In this document: positions 26,105-34,788 of the stretch, piece after piece
Numbering within the stretch: position 1 is the stretch's first letter
Layout: each line of letters opens with the position of its first letter
NCBI RefSeq assembly: GCF_020531915.1
Contig: NZ_JAJAVG010000004.1
Coordinates: 620,001-684,000 of the forward strand
Source of the DNA: Methylovorus mays
Lineage (GTDB): Bacteria > Pseudomonadota > Gammaproteobacteria > Burkholderiales > Methylophilaceae
Reading direction: 5' to 3'
Length of the DNA: 64,000 nt
The notes under the pieces: generated by a model
Seen by the model: only the letters and a program-made list of their open reading frames with translations
The model's database searches: none
What the model was told of the DNA's origin: nothing
Position numbers and translations under genes: made by a program

Positions 26105-26988
26105 GGCAGCCCTTTCTGAAGCAGGGTTTGCTGCAGTTGACCAGCCTGGTAATCTCGCCCGGCAAGCAGAAAGATCAGGCGCTCGTCACTAAGGGCCTCG
26201 CCACGTGTTGCGAAACTTAATTTGATGAGGCTTAGCAGGTCTGGATGCTGGTTGACCGCATACCGTGTGGCAAGCTCGACTGCACGCACCACCTCGCTGT
26301 AGACCGAAGATGCGTGTTGGCCGGGAGGCAATATCTCAGGAAGTTCAGTGGCTATGTGGTGCAAATAGCCATCAGGCTCTGCGGCACTGGCGATAGCGTT
26401 TATCTGATCATCATCCAGTTGTATCGGGGATGCGAGGCTCTCGACATCTGGATGGCTGCCCACGGATAGTGGCTCCAACAATCCTTCGCGTGAAATGATG
26501 AACCAATGTGCCAACGGTCTGGTAATCGCCACCCATTGTTCGGGGCGTAGCACGTTCGCAAGCGTGACAACACTCCGTGTATCAGCGAGCCGCAATAGCA
26601 TGCGCTCATCTTTCGCGGCAGTAGCCCACGAGAACTCCCGCAGATGCGCAGCGACATCCGCTGCACGATGCACCGTTGCCATAAAGCTCAGCATGGGGCG
26701 GCCGCTTGCATGATCCATCCACGGCGTTATGCGTTGTATGGCTGCTTGGGTGTTTTCGCCGGGGCTGTAAAACGGCATTAGCCATGGCGCATAGGGCCGA
26801 ATGCGCTCAAGACCAGCCGCGTCATACATATTGAAACCACCGTATGGTGCGGGCGGCTGGAGATCATCGGCAGCATCAAAAGCACTATCGCACCAGAGAT
26901 ACCAGTTCAGGCCCGGATGCGTTTGGATTGCGTGCAAAAGCGATTGTTGGATGGAATCGATTTGGGTTGCGTCTTGACCGTATTTCAT
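26101..26988 (-). CDS. DUF4123 protein, T6SS effector adaptor/chaperone
   Basis: 295 residues from the ATG at 26988, which overlaps the vgrG stop as ATGA. The N-terminal half shows the DUF4123 pattern: LNWYLWCDSAFD, YGGFNMYD, APWLMPF, LSFMATVHRAADVAAHLREF, DERMLLRLADTRSV. Such adaptors (Tap/TEC) load a cognate effector on the tip of the adjacent VgrG. The C-terminal part (PDLLSLIKLSFATRG, LIFLLAGRDYQ) is less conserved. Position between vgrG and the lipase supports that this adaptor serves the lipase. Confidence 0.85.
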   Translation of the reverse strand: MKYGQDATQIDSIQQSLLHAIQTHPGLNWYLWCDSAFDAADDLQPPAPYGGFNMYDAAGLERIRPYAPWLMPFYSPGENTQAAIQRITPWMDHASGRPMLSFMATVHRAADVAAHLREFSWATAAKDERMLLRLADTRSVVTLANVLRPEQWVAITRPLAHWFIISREGLLEPLSVGSHPDVESLASPIQLDDDQINAIASAAEPDGYLHHIATELPEILPPGQHASSVYSEVVRAVELATRYAVNQHPDLLSLIKLSFATRGEALSDERLIFLLAGRDYQAGQLQQTLLQKGLP

Positions 26989-29741
26989 CACACTCTCGCA
27001 AACGCCGAGCCGGAGGTAAGTGCTCTCAGCAAGCACTCAGGGCAATTGGCTTGAGGTGGAACGGGTATCTCAACTGGCATACTCTTGGCCTGCGGCATGC
27101 TTTGCGATGCGGAATACACAGACCATTTGCCCAAGGTGGCGCTCTCAATACTGGCGGCGGTCCAGTGCGTGCTGCTGCCACCGCCGTTGATGACGATCTC
27201 TTTGTCGGCGGCGAGGTGGATGCGGTTGGCGTGGTAGGTGATGTTGAGTTTGGAGAAAAGCCGGATATTGCGTTGCAGGGCTTTGAATTCGATATTCATG
27301 CCTGCGGCAATCAGGCGCAACCCGCCGTTGTAGACAAATAATTTGATCGCCTCTTTAAAGCTGCCTATCAAACTGCGATTGGCACTCAGACTGACATTGC
27401 TGCCCGTGGTAATGGCATGGTCTTCGCCGCTGTGCTGATGGGTGCTGCCGGGGGTGGTGCTGGCGATGCCAGCGGGGCTTGCCATGACGAGGTGCGGTTG
27501 CTGCAGTTCGGGGAAGGCGGTGTCGGGGTTGGTTGAATTGCTGGCGGTGTTTGTATTGCTGCTGTTGTTTGAATTGCCGGTAATACCGTCATTCTGCCCC
27601 TGCAGCCGTTCGCTCACCCTAGGCTGATCGTCGTTGTCCTGCGCCTGGTGCTGGCTGGCCAGTTGGCCCAAGTCTGCATGCTGGGCTTGTGCCTGGCTGA
27701 GGCGTGCCGTGGTCTCGCTGAGGTCGGTGAGGTGGTTCTGCGCTTCTCTTCTCGCTTCGGTGGTGAGGATAAGCCCTTGTCTGGCTCGGATCGCCCCATG
27801 CCCATCGGTACGGAGTTCGAGCCCTTCGCCCCGGTAATCTAGCCGTCCGGCATGGCCGTCGATGCGGGTGATATGCCCCAGGCTTAAGGAGGAGCTGTCA
27901 TGGTCGCTCTTGAGCTGTAGCTGGATCTTGCCATCGGTGTCATCGAGGATGAGGTGATTGCTGCGCCCCGCTGCGCCATTGCCCCCACCGGGGATGAGCT
28001 CGCGGGAGCGGATGCCGCTCAAGGCCTGCTGGGCCGGGAGCTGCCACGGGGGCAGGTTGAGCTGGTTGTAGAGACGGCCGGTACACACCGGTAAATCCGG
28101 ATCCCCGCCCAGGAAGTCAATCAGCACTTCTTCGCCTATGCGTGGCAGGTGCATGGCCCCCAGCTGGTTGCCTGCCCAGGCTTGCGATACCCGGACCCAG
28201 CAACTGCTGTGCTGGTTCTTCTGCCCATAGCGGTCCCAGGGGAACTGCACCTTGATGCGGCCGTACTGGTCGGTGTAGAGGTTGCTCTCGGCGGTGTCGC
28301 CGGTGGGGCCGGTGACGAGTGCAGTCTCCGGGCCATGGGTGCGCGGCTTGTGGCCCGGGGCATGCGGCAGCAGGACATCGGGGCGCAGCACTTCGCGGCT
28401 GGGCTGGCCGCTGAAGTGGGTCTCCATGCGCCAGGTGCCGGTGAGTTCGCCTGTCATCGCGCCACTCACTCTATCCAGGATGGCAGACTTGATGGCGCTG
28501 AGCCCAGCGCCACTGCCCTGGCTTCCATTCCCCCCTGTCTTTCCGACGGTCTTTCCAACCGTCTCTTCCCCCACATTCTCAATCAACAAAGTAGTGCTGA
28601 GGATCAGGTACTCCTGATTGGCCTTTGCTCTGGGATGCGCTTTGAGGGTAAAGGTATGGCCAGGCACGACGCCACGGATATGGCCTTCGCCCGCCACCCG
28701 GTGACCGGGCTGACGCAAGGCTTCCATACGCAGCCTGGCCAAGAGCTCACCTTGCGGCTCGGTCTGGTTGGCTTCGCGGTCCATGCCGGCATTGGGCTGG
28801 CTGTAGTCACTGCCATGGTCGGTACGCCATTGGTAGACCTCGCTCTCGGCATGGGCAGTGTTGCGCGGCTGGGCATTACGTGCGGCAAGCTCGGCCCGGG
28901 GACGGGTGTAGTCGTAATCGCGGCTGGCATAGGCACCCGAGGTCAGTTGCTCAGCATCGCTGAAGTGGTGCAGGTACTCTGCATCGGTCTTATGGTCTGG
29001 CGGGTAATAGGCAATGGTGTGATAGCCACTGGCCGGGTCATCGGGCTGGAATGGCGTATAGGCGCCATTGTGATCGGCCAGTACCAGGGTATGGCGCCCG
29101 TCGTCATGGCGGAAATGAAAGCTGATGCCCCATTCCCGCCACAGGCGGGTGAGGAAGGCGAAGTCGGATTCGTTGTATTGCACGCTGTAGTCCCGGGCGG
29201 GATAGCGCTCGATCAGCCGCTTCTCCAGCGCATAGGGGTAGTCTGCCAGCACCGCTTCGGTGATCTCGACCACGGTCTTGTCCTGAAACACCTTGCAGTC
29301 GGTGGTGAGGGTGGCGAGGTGGAGCCAGGGCCTTAGCGTGATGACATAGAGCGCATGGCGGCTGTCTTCGGCCACATGGCGCATGTCGGTGATGAGTCCA
29401 CTGACATACCGCATCCCCGCTCCCTGGTTCGCCATGCCGAGATCGCCCAGCGCGCCGGGCAGGAACTGGCCGTGGCCTTCGAGGCTGATGCCGCAGGTCA
29501 ATACTTGACCCATCAGCGGACCAACGTCCAGATCACTGCCGACTTCCCCCAAACGGCTACGCACGGTGAGCTGGTAGTCAAACAGGGTGTTGATGCCCTC
29601 TCCCCCGGCAAGACGGACAGGCTCCAGCCCATCGGGCAGGATCTGATGGAGTGCGGGACATTGCAGGGTAAGCAGGCGACGGGAGGAGAGCAGCGAGGAA
29701 AGCATGACAGGGAATCCGTGGCTAAAGGCGGGTTCGATCAT
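26988..29741 (-). CDS. vgrG: Type VI secretion tip protein VgrG with DUF2345 extension
   Basis: 917 residues from 29741; an in-frame ATG at 29705 (MLSSLLSSRRLLTLQCPAL) gives the more usual VgrG start and neither has a clear ribosome site. The gp27-like part (NESDFAFLTRLWREWGISFHF) and gp5-like OB part (VQFPWDRYGQKN, SCWVRVSQAWAG, MHLPRIGEEVLIDFLGGDPDLPVCTGRLYN) are typical. A Ser/Asn/Thr-rich linker leads to a DUF2345 needle region and a terminal CPECLLRAL motif common in VgrGs that use DUF4123 adaptors. The structural T6SS genes are not in the window, so this is an orphan vgrG effector island served by an apparatus encoded elsewhere. Confidence 0.95.
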   Translation of the reverse strand: MIEPAFSHGFPVMLSSLLSSRRLLTLQCPALHQILPDGLEPVRLAGGEGINTLFDYQLTVRSRLGEVGSDLDVGPLMGQVLTCGISLEGHGQFLPGALGDLGMANQGAGMRYVSGLITDMRHVAEDSRHALYVITLRPWLHLATLTTDCKVFQDKTVVEITEAVLADYPYALEKRLIERYPARDYSVQYNESDFAFLTRLWREWGISFHFRHDDGRHTLVLADHNGAYTPFQPDDPASGYHTIAYYPPDHKTDAEYLHHFSDAEQLTSGAYASRDYDYTRPRAELAARNAQPRNTAHAESEVYQWRTDHGSDYSQPNAGMDREANQTEPQGELLARLRMEALRQPGHRVAGEGHIRGVVPGHTFTLKAHPRAKANQEYLILSTTLLIENVGEETVGKTVGKTGGNGSQGSGAGLSAIKSAILDRVSGAMTGELTGTWRMETHFSGQPSREVLRPDVLLPHAPGHKPRTHGPETALVTGPTGDTAESNLYTDQYGRIKVQFPWDRYGQKNQHSSCWVRVSQAWAGNQLGAMHLPRIGEEVLIDFLGGDPDLPVCTGRLYNQLNLPPWQLPAQQALSGIRSRELIPGGGNGAAGRSNHLILDDTDGKIQLQLKSDHDSSSLSLGHITRIDGHAGRLDYRGEGLELRTDGHGAIRARQGLILTTEARREAQNHLTDLSETTARLSQAQAQHADLGQLASQHQAQDNDDQPRVSERLQGQNDGITGNSNNSSNTNTASNSTNPDTAFPELQQPHLVMASPAGIASTTPGSTHQHSGEDHAITTGSNVSLSANRSLIGSFKEAIKLFVYNGGLRLIAAGMNIEFKALQRNIRLFSKLNITYHANRIHLAADKEIVINGGGSSTHWTAASIESATLGKWSVYSASQSMPQAKSMPVEIPVPPQANCPECLLRALTSGSAFARV

Positions 29742-29975
29742 GCACAGGATTGCTAAATCAGGGAATTGCCCTTAAGGGCGAAGCTGCATGGCAACTCGGG
29801 CTTTACAAACAAGCAAGGAGAGGTGCTTCACCCATGCGGCAATAGCCCTCATAATATCGTCTGTTGCCAGTAGAAATCGGCCCTCGCCTTGCTTCTGTCA
29901 CCATGGACAGCCCGTCCGCCTCGCCACTCAGGCGCTCATTCAGGCAATAAACTCAAAGTAAAAGGTCGTCTCTTA

Positions 29976-30848
29976 GTGGAAATCGCGTTCGTATTTGGCA
30001 GGCTGGTGTTTTCCATCCTGTCCAATGTCTATCAGAAAAAACTGTCGCAGCATCCGCTGCACCCCTTCTTCATGGTGGCGACCAGCTATGTGGTGTTGAG
30101 CGTACTGGCGCTGCCGTTGGTGCCTGTGGTGCATGCTGCCAGCCTGCCGCAGGCGTTCTGGGTGAATGTCTTGCTGGCGGCCTTGCTGGATGTGGGTGGC
30201 TGGATGTTCATGGTGATGTCGCTCGCCAAAACCGATCTGTCGATATTCGGGCCGCTGAATGCCTACAAGGTGGTGATCTCCATGCTGCTCGCCATTGTGT
30301 TTCTGGGCGAGGTGCCTACCCTGCAAGGCTTTGCAGGCGTGGCCATCATCGTGGTGGGCAGTTTCTTTCTGATGCCTGCCAACGGTCAGCGCGAGGCCAA
30401 CCGCATGCTGCTGTTGCTGAAGGAACGCGGCGTGCAGGCGCGCTTTCTGTCCATATTGCTGTTTTCCATCGGCACGCTGTTCCTGAAAAACGCGGTGACG
30501 GATGGCGGGCCGCTGGCCACGCTGGTGTTCTGGTCGCTGCTGGGCTTGCCGCTGGTGATGCTGGCGAATCTGCTGTTCATTCCGGCGGATGTGAAACAGG
30601 GCATGAAAACCTCGCTGTCGCATTTGCCGACAATTGCCAGCATAGGCACCATGATTTTCATCATGCAGTACTGCACGCTGGTGCTGCTGTCGCACATGCT
30701 GGTAGCGTACACGCTGGCGCTGTTTCAGATGAGCATGGTGCTGCAGGTGTTGGTGGGCTATCAGGTGTTCAAGGAAAAAGACATTCTGCGCAAGCTGATC
30801 GCCGCCATCGTCATGATGCTGGGCAGCTTGCTGGTGATTAGCGCCTGA
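29976..30848 (+). CDS. DMT superfamily (EamA-like) membrane transporter
   Basis: About 290 residues, ten hydrophobic segments in two halves (FVFGRLVFSILSNVYQ; FFMVATSYVVLSVLAL; VNVLLAALLDVGGWMFMV; ... ; LIAAIVMMLGSLLVIS). A conserved GPLNAYKVVISMLLAIVFLGE block matches the EamA pattern at the end of the first half. I place the start at GTG 29976, which has AAAGG 9 nt upstream; an open frame from TTG 29889 lacks membrane character. Substrate unknown (metabolite or drug efflux). It stands alone, converging on metE. Confidence 0.8.
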   Translation: MEIAFVFGRLVFSILSNVYQKKLSQHPLHPFFMVATSYVVLSVLALPLVPVVHAASLPQAFWVNVLLAALLDVGGWMFMVMSLAKTDLSIFGPLNAYKVVISMLLAIVFLGEVPTLQGFAGVAIIVVGSFFLMPANGQREANRMLLLLKERGVQARFLSILLFSIGTLFLKNAVTDGGPLATLVFWSLLGLPLVMLANLLFIPADVKQGMKTSLSHLPTIASIGTMIFIMQYCTLVLLSHMLVAYTLALFQMSMVLQVLVGYQVFKEKDILRKLIAAIVMMLGSLLVISA

Positions 30849-30863
30849 CCCAAGCCGGGCATT

Positions 30864-30910
30864 AAAAATGCCAGCGGCCCACGCATGCCTTGATACGTGG
30901 GCCGCTGGCA
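30864..30910. terminator. Strong hairpin terminator between converging DMT gene and metE
   Basis: Perfect 15-bp arms (30869-30883 and 30896-30910, arm TGCCAGCGGCCCACG) with a 12-nt loop. On the minus strand it is followed by TTTTT, so it terminates metE, and it probably also stops plus-strand transcription. Confidence 0.85.
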
Positions 30911-30937
30911 AGGTTTACACGAGCGATAATCCCGAGA

Positions 30938-33238
30938 TCACGCCGCCTTGTGATTCAGCTTCTCGTGCCGGAGCTGACGCGCTGCAGCGACCATGTGTTG
31001 CAGGGCGGCGATGGTTTCCGGCCAGCCGCGGGTTTTGAGGCCGCAATCCGGATTCACCCACAGGCGATCTACCGGGATCACCTCAATCGCACGCTTTAGC
31101 AAGGCAGTCATGGCTTCCACACTCGGCACACGCGGCGAGTGGATGTCATACACGCCGGGGCCGATGTCGTTGGGGTAATCAAACTCGCCAAAGCCATCCA
31201 GCAGTTCCATCGCCGAGCGCGAAGTCTCAATGGTAATCACGTCGGCATCCATGGCGGCAATCGACGGCAGAATATCGTTGAACTCCGAATAGCACATATG
31301 GGTGTGTATCTGCGTGCTGTCTTCCGCCACGCTGGCCGATAGCTTGAATGCCCGCACCGCCCATGCCAGATACTGCGCCCACTTGGCCTGCTGCAAGGGC
31401 AGCCCTTCGCGGAAGGCAGGTTCGTCAATCTGGATGATGGCAATGCCTGCCTGCTGCAGATCGGCCACTTCATCGCGTATCGCCAGCGCCAGTTGCAAGG
31501 CGGTGGTTTCGCGCGGCTGATCATCGCGCACAAACGACCATTGCAGCATGGTCACCGGACCTGTGAGCATGCCCTTGACCGGCTTGCTGGTGAGCGACTG
31601 CGCGTAGTGGGCCTCCGCCACGGTCATCGCCAGCGGACGGTGCACATCGCCATAGATAATCGGCGGCTTGACGCAACGCGAGCCATAACTCTGCACCCAG
31701 CCGTATTGGCTGAACACATAGCCTGCCAGCTGCTCGCCAAAGTATTCCACCATGTCGTTGCGCTCGGCTTCGCCGTGCACCAGCACATCCAGATCCAGCG
31801 CCAGCTGCTGCTCAATGGCGTGGCGTATGTTCTGCTGCATGGCCAGCGTGTAATCCTCGGCACTCAGATCGCCACGGCGAAACGCCGCCCGGCTGGCGCG
31901 TATATCGGCGGTCTGCGGAAAAGAGCCTATGGTGGTGGTCGGCAGCAAAGGCAGCCGCAAGCGCTTTTGCTGCGCCAGGCGCCGCTCGGCAAAGGGGCTG
32001 CTGCGCTCGGCGGATAACTGCGGCAGATGCTGCAAGCGCTGCTGCACGCTCTCGTTATGCACGCGCGGCGATGCGCCGCGAGAAGCTATGGCTTTGCGCG
32101 CGGCCTGAAACTCGGCAGCCACGCTATCCACTCCATGATTCAGCGCCTGCTGCAATAGCTGCAACTCACGTAGCTTTTCATCGGCAAAGGCCAGCCAGGA
32201 GCGTATTTCCGCATCCATAGATGACTCCTGCGCCAGCGAGACCGGCACATGCAACAGCGAGCATGACGGTGCGATCCACAGGCGATCTCCCAGCTGCTGC
32301 GCGACCGGCTGCAACAACTGCAAGGTCTTGTCGAGGTCATTGCGCCAGACATTGCGGCCATCGACGACCCCGGCAGACAGCACCCAATGACTGGGCAAGG
32401 CCGCGAGCCAGGCGGCGAGCTGTTCTGGCGCCCGCACCAGGTCGATATGCAGGCCATCCACCGGCAAAGCAGTGACCGCGCCCACATAGCGCGCCACGCT
32501 TTCAAAATACGTCGTCAGCAACAGCTTGGGCCTGTGGTCGCGTATGCGGGCATAGGCATCGGCAAACGCCGCCAGCCAGCGCGCATCAAGGTCCAGCGCC
32601 AGCACGGGTTCATCGATCTGCACCCAGGCAATGCCGCGCAGCTTGAGCTCACTCAGCAAGGCGGCATATTGCGCGCACAAGGCCGGCAGCAGGCTCAGGC
32701 GGTCAAACCCGGCATCGCGGCTCTTGCCCAGGTACAGCCAAGACACCGGGCCCAGCAATACCGGCTTGAGCTCGGCGCCGGTGGTCAGCGCCTGGTCTAT
32801 CTGCAGCAAAAACGCATGGGCGTTGATGGAAAACTCGGTCTCCGCGCTCAGCTCCGGCACCAGATAGTGGTAGTTGGTATCAAACCACTTGGTCATTTCC
32901 AGTGCGGGCTGCTCGGCATTGCCGCGGGCCAGGGCAAAGTAGTCCTGCGCCTGCAATGGCCGCCCGGCAAAGCCGAAGCGCGCCGGCGTGGCGCCAAACA
33001 ACACGCTGTGGTCCAACACATGGTCGTAGCATGAAAAATCATTCACGCTGATAAAGGCCAGACCGGCGTCTATCTGCTTTTGCCAATGCGTCTCGCGCAA
33101 CTGGCGCGCGGTCTGCTCCAGCACTGCTTCATGGCGGGCTTCTTCGCCGGGCGCACTTTTCCAGAATGCCTCCAGCGCAACTTTCAGTTCACGGTTGGCC
33201 CCGACGCGCGGGTACCCCAGGATATGGGCTTTGATCAT
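30938..33238 (-). CDS. metE: Cobalamin-independent methionine synthase
   Basis: 766 residues, full length for the family. Starts MIKAHILGYPRVGANRELK, the conserved N-terminus. The zinc site is visible: HTHMCYSEF (His and Cys), and NPDCGLKTR near the C-terminus (Cys). It transfers the methyl group of 5-methyltetrahydropteroyl-triglutamate to homocysteine in the cytoplasm. Ribosome site AGGTGAG lies just before the ATG. Divergent from metR, with a MetR box in the shared 98-bp region. Unlike many metE genes it is not preceded by a cobalamin riboswitch; the only one seen in the window is at nrdA. Confidence 0.98.
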   Translation of the reverse strand: MIKAHILGYPRVGANRELKVALEAFWKSAPGEEARHEAVLEQTARQLRETHWQKQIDAGLAFISVNDFSCYDHVLDHSVLFGATPARFGFAGRPLQAQDYFALARGNAEQPALEMTKWFDTNYHYLVPELSAETEFSINAHAFLLQIDQALTTGAELKPVLLGPVSWLYLGKSRDAGFDRLSLLPALCAQYAALLSELKLRGIAWVQIDEPVLALDLDARWLAAFADAYARIRDHRPKLLLTTYFESVARYVGAVTALPVDGLHIDLVRAPEQLAAWLAALPSHWVLSAGVVDGRNVWRNDLDKTLQLLQPVAQQLGDRLWIAPSCSLLHVPVSLAQESSMDAEIRSWLAFADEKLRELQLLQQALNHGVDSVAAEFQAARKAIASRGASPRVHNESVQQRLQHLPQLSAERSSPFAERRLAQQKRLRLPLLPTTTIGSFPQTADIRASRAAFRRGDLSAEDYTLAMQQNIRHAIEQQLALDLDVLVHGEAERNDMVEYFGEQLAGYVFSQYGWVQSYGSRCVKPPIIYGDVHRPLAMTVAEAHYAQSLTSKPVKGMLTGPVTMLQWSFVRDDQPRETTALQLALAIRDEVADLQQAGIAIIQIDEPAFREGLPLQQAKWAQYLAWAVRAFKLSASVAEDSTQIHTHMCYSEFNDILPSIAAMDADVITIETSRSAMELLDGFGEFDYPNDIGPGVYDIHSPRVPSVEAMTALLKRAIEVIPVDRLWVNPDCGLKTRGWPETIAALQHMVAAARQLRHEKLNHKAA

Positions 33239-33319
33239 GACAACTCACCTCTGAATAACGAAGGCCGCAGTTTGCGTGCTATCATCGAATTAATAAAGCG
33301 AGTTTTTTTCCATTAAACT

Positions 33320-33332
33320 TGAATTAAATTCA
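33320..33332. promoter_or_regulatory. MetR binding box in the metE-metR intergenic region
   Basis: TGAATTAAATTCA fits the MetR consensus TGAA-N5-TTCA exactly and is palindromic. It ends 4 bp before the metR ATG, so MetR bound here would block its own gene, and it lies about 80 bp upstream of metE where activation is expected. Confidence 0.8.
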
Positions 33333-33336
33333 TATC

Positions 33337-34248
33337 ATGATCGAAATCCGACATCTCAAATCCTTCAAGGCCATTGCTGAAAGCGGCAAGCTGGCGCTGG
33401 CCGCCGAGCGCGTTTACCTGACGCAATCGGCGCTCTCGCATCAGATACGCTCGGTGGAGCAGTATTACCAGATCACGCTGTTTCAGCGCACCGCGCACGG
33501 CTTGCGTTTTACGCCCGCAGGCGAGCGCCTGCTCAAGCTGGCGGATATCGTGCTGGAAGCCACGGCGCAGGCGGAGCGAGATCTGGAGCGGCTGAAATCC
33601 GACCAGTCCGGCGAGCTGCGCATTGTGCTGGAATGCCACACCTGCTTTGACTGGCTGACGCCGGTGATGGATGCCTTTCGGCGTGCTTGGCCCGAAGTGG
33701 AGCTGGACCTGGTAGCCGGGTTTCATAGCGACCCCTGGAGCCTGATCAAGGAAGGCAAGGCGGATTTTGTGATTGGCGGCCTGCCGGGCAAGATGAAGAT
33801 GCTGCAGCACGTACCGCTTTTCACCTTTGAAATCATGGCGGTATTGCCGACAGATCATCCCCTGCACACCCGCCCCTTTTTGCAGGCCGAGGATTTCAGC
33901 GGCAGCACGCTGATCACCTATCCGGTGCCGGAAGAGCGCATCGACCTGATACGCGAAGTCCTGCATCCGGCCAATGTGGCGTTTGATCGACGCACGGCCG
34001 AGCTGACTGTCGCCATCATGCAGTTGGTGGCGAGCCGTCGCGGGCTGGCAGCGCTGCCCAGCTGGGGCATACAGAGCTATCTGGAGCATGAGTATGTGAT
34101 CGCCAAACCCATCACGCGCAAAGGCCTGTGGTCTGAGCTCTACGCCACTGGCAATACCGAAATCATGGCGCGGCCTTATGCGGTGGATCTGGTGCGGATT
34201 ATTCGCGAAACCTGCCTGGATACGCTGGCAGGCATACGTTTGCTGTGA
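33337..34248 (+). CDS. metR: LysR-family regulator of methionine genes, MetR
   Basis: 303 residues. N-terminal LysR helix-turn-helix (LALAAERVYLTQSALSHQIRSVEQYY) and a substrate-binding domain with ECHTCFDWLTPVMDAF, the MetR signature, and LAALPSWGIQSYLE. It uses homocysteine as co-inducer and activates metE. The start MIEIRHLKSFKAIAE is the family norm, yet no Shine-Dalgarno sequence lies in front; the MetR box occupies that place. Confidence 0.96.
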   Translation: MIEIRHLKSFKAIAESGKLALAAERVYLTQSALSHQIRSVEQYYQITLFQRTAHGLRFTPAGERLLKLADIVLEATAQAERDLERLKSDQSGELRIVLECHTCFDWLTPVMDAFRRAWPEVELDLVAGFHSDPWSLIKEGKADFVIGGLPGKMKMLQHVPLFTFEIMAVLPTDHPLHTRPFLQAEDFSGSTLITYPVPEERIDLIREVLHPANVAFDRRTAELTVAIMQLVASRRGLAALPSWGIQSYLEHEYVIAKPITRKGLWSELYATGNTEIMARPYAVDLVRIIRETCLDTLAGIRLL

Positions 34249-34386
34249 AACAAACGATTGATTTAATTTAACTAATTAATCCAGGCCTGGTAGTGCAAAT
34301 GACAATTTGACCGAACTTAAGCCAGAACATGGGGTTCTAACCCTGACAAGCAAGCCTAAATGAAAATGACCAAAGGAGAATAATCA

Positions 34387-34668
34387 ATGATGAAATCATG
34401 GCCGAGCTCCCTTATTACCATTGCAATGACCGCTGCATTGATGACCGCCTGCTCAAAACCTGAGCCTGCGACCCCGGAAACCGCAGAAGCCCCCGCTGCC
34501 ACCACCCCGCCACCGGCTGCTGCCCCTGAGGGTGCACCTGCTGCCCCCGCTGCGTCTGGCAAGGCAGAACCCGGTGGCTATGTGCCCGCTGAGCACGAGA
34601 AAGTCGCCCCCGCTCCTGAAGGCACCGAGCCTCACACGGCAACACCAGACGAGCCCAAGACCGAATAA
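34387..34668 (+). CDS. Pro/Ala-rich small lipoprotein, 93 aa
   Basis: Begins MMKSWPSSLITIAMTAALMTAC: a lipoprotein signal with cysteine at 22 (LMTAC). The mature part is almost only Pro, Ala, Glu, Thr and Gly (TTPPPAAAPEGAPAAPAA), low complexity and without a fold pattern. Strong ribosome site AAAGGAG 8 nt before the ATG. Likely an outer-membrane-anchored flexible protein; function unknown. It is monocistronic, closed by the terminator at 34736. Confidence 0.8.
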   Translation: MMKSWPSSLITIAMTAALMTACSKPEPATPETAEAPAATTPPPAAAPEGAPAAPAASGKAEPGGYVPAEHEKVAPAPEGTEPHTATPDEPKTE

Positions 34669-34735
34669 CTCTGGTCGCATGACTTAAGCTTTAAGGTTGT
34701 CTGGCTTCATGTAACAAGGCTTTCATAAGCTGCCC

Positions 34736-34767
34736 GTGGGTGACCAGGCATTTTGCTGGTCACCCAC
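34736..34767. terminator. Hairpin between converging lipoprotein gene and efflux operon
   Basis: Perfect 12-bp arms GTGGGTGACCAG / CTGGTCACCCAC with an 8-nt loop rich in T. It lies between two converging genes and probably serves both. Confidence 0.75.
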
Positions 34768-34788
34768 GTTGCTTTTCGCCTGTCACTT

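Noticed and set aside
23602-29741. Complete type VI secretion system
   Set aside because: Only tip, adaptor, effector and probable immunity genes are present; no sheath, baseplate, membrane complex or ClpV genes in the window.
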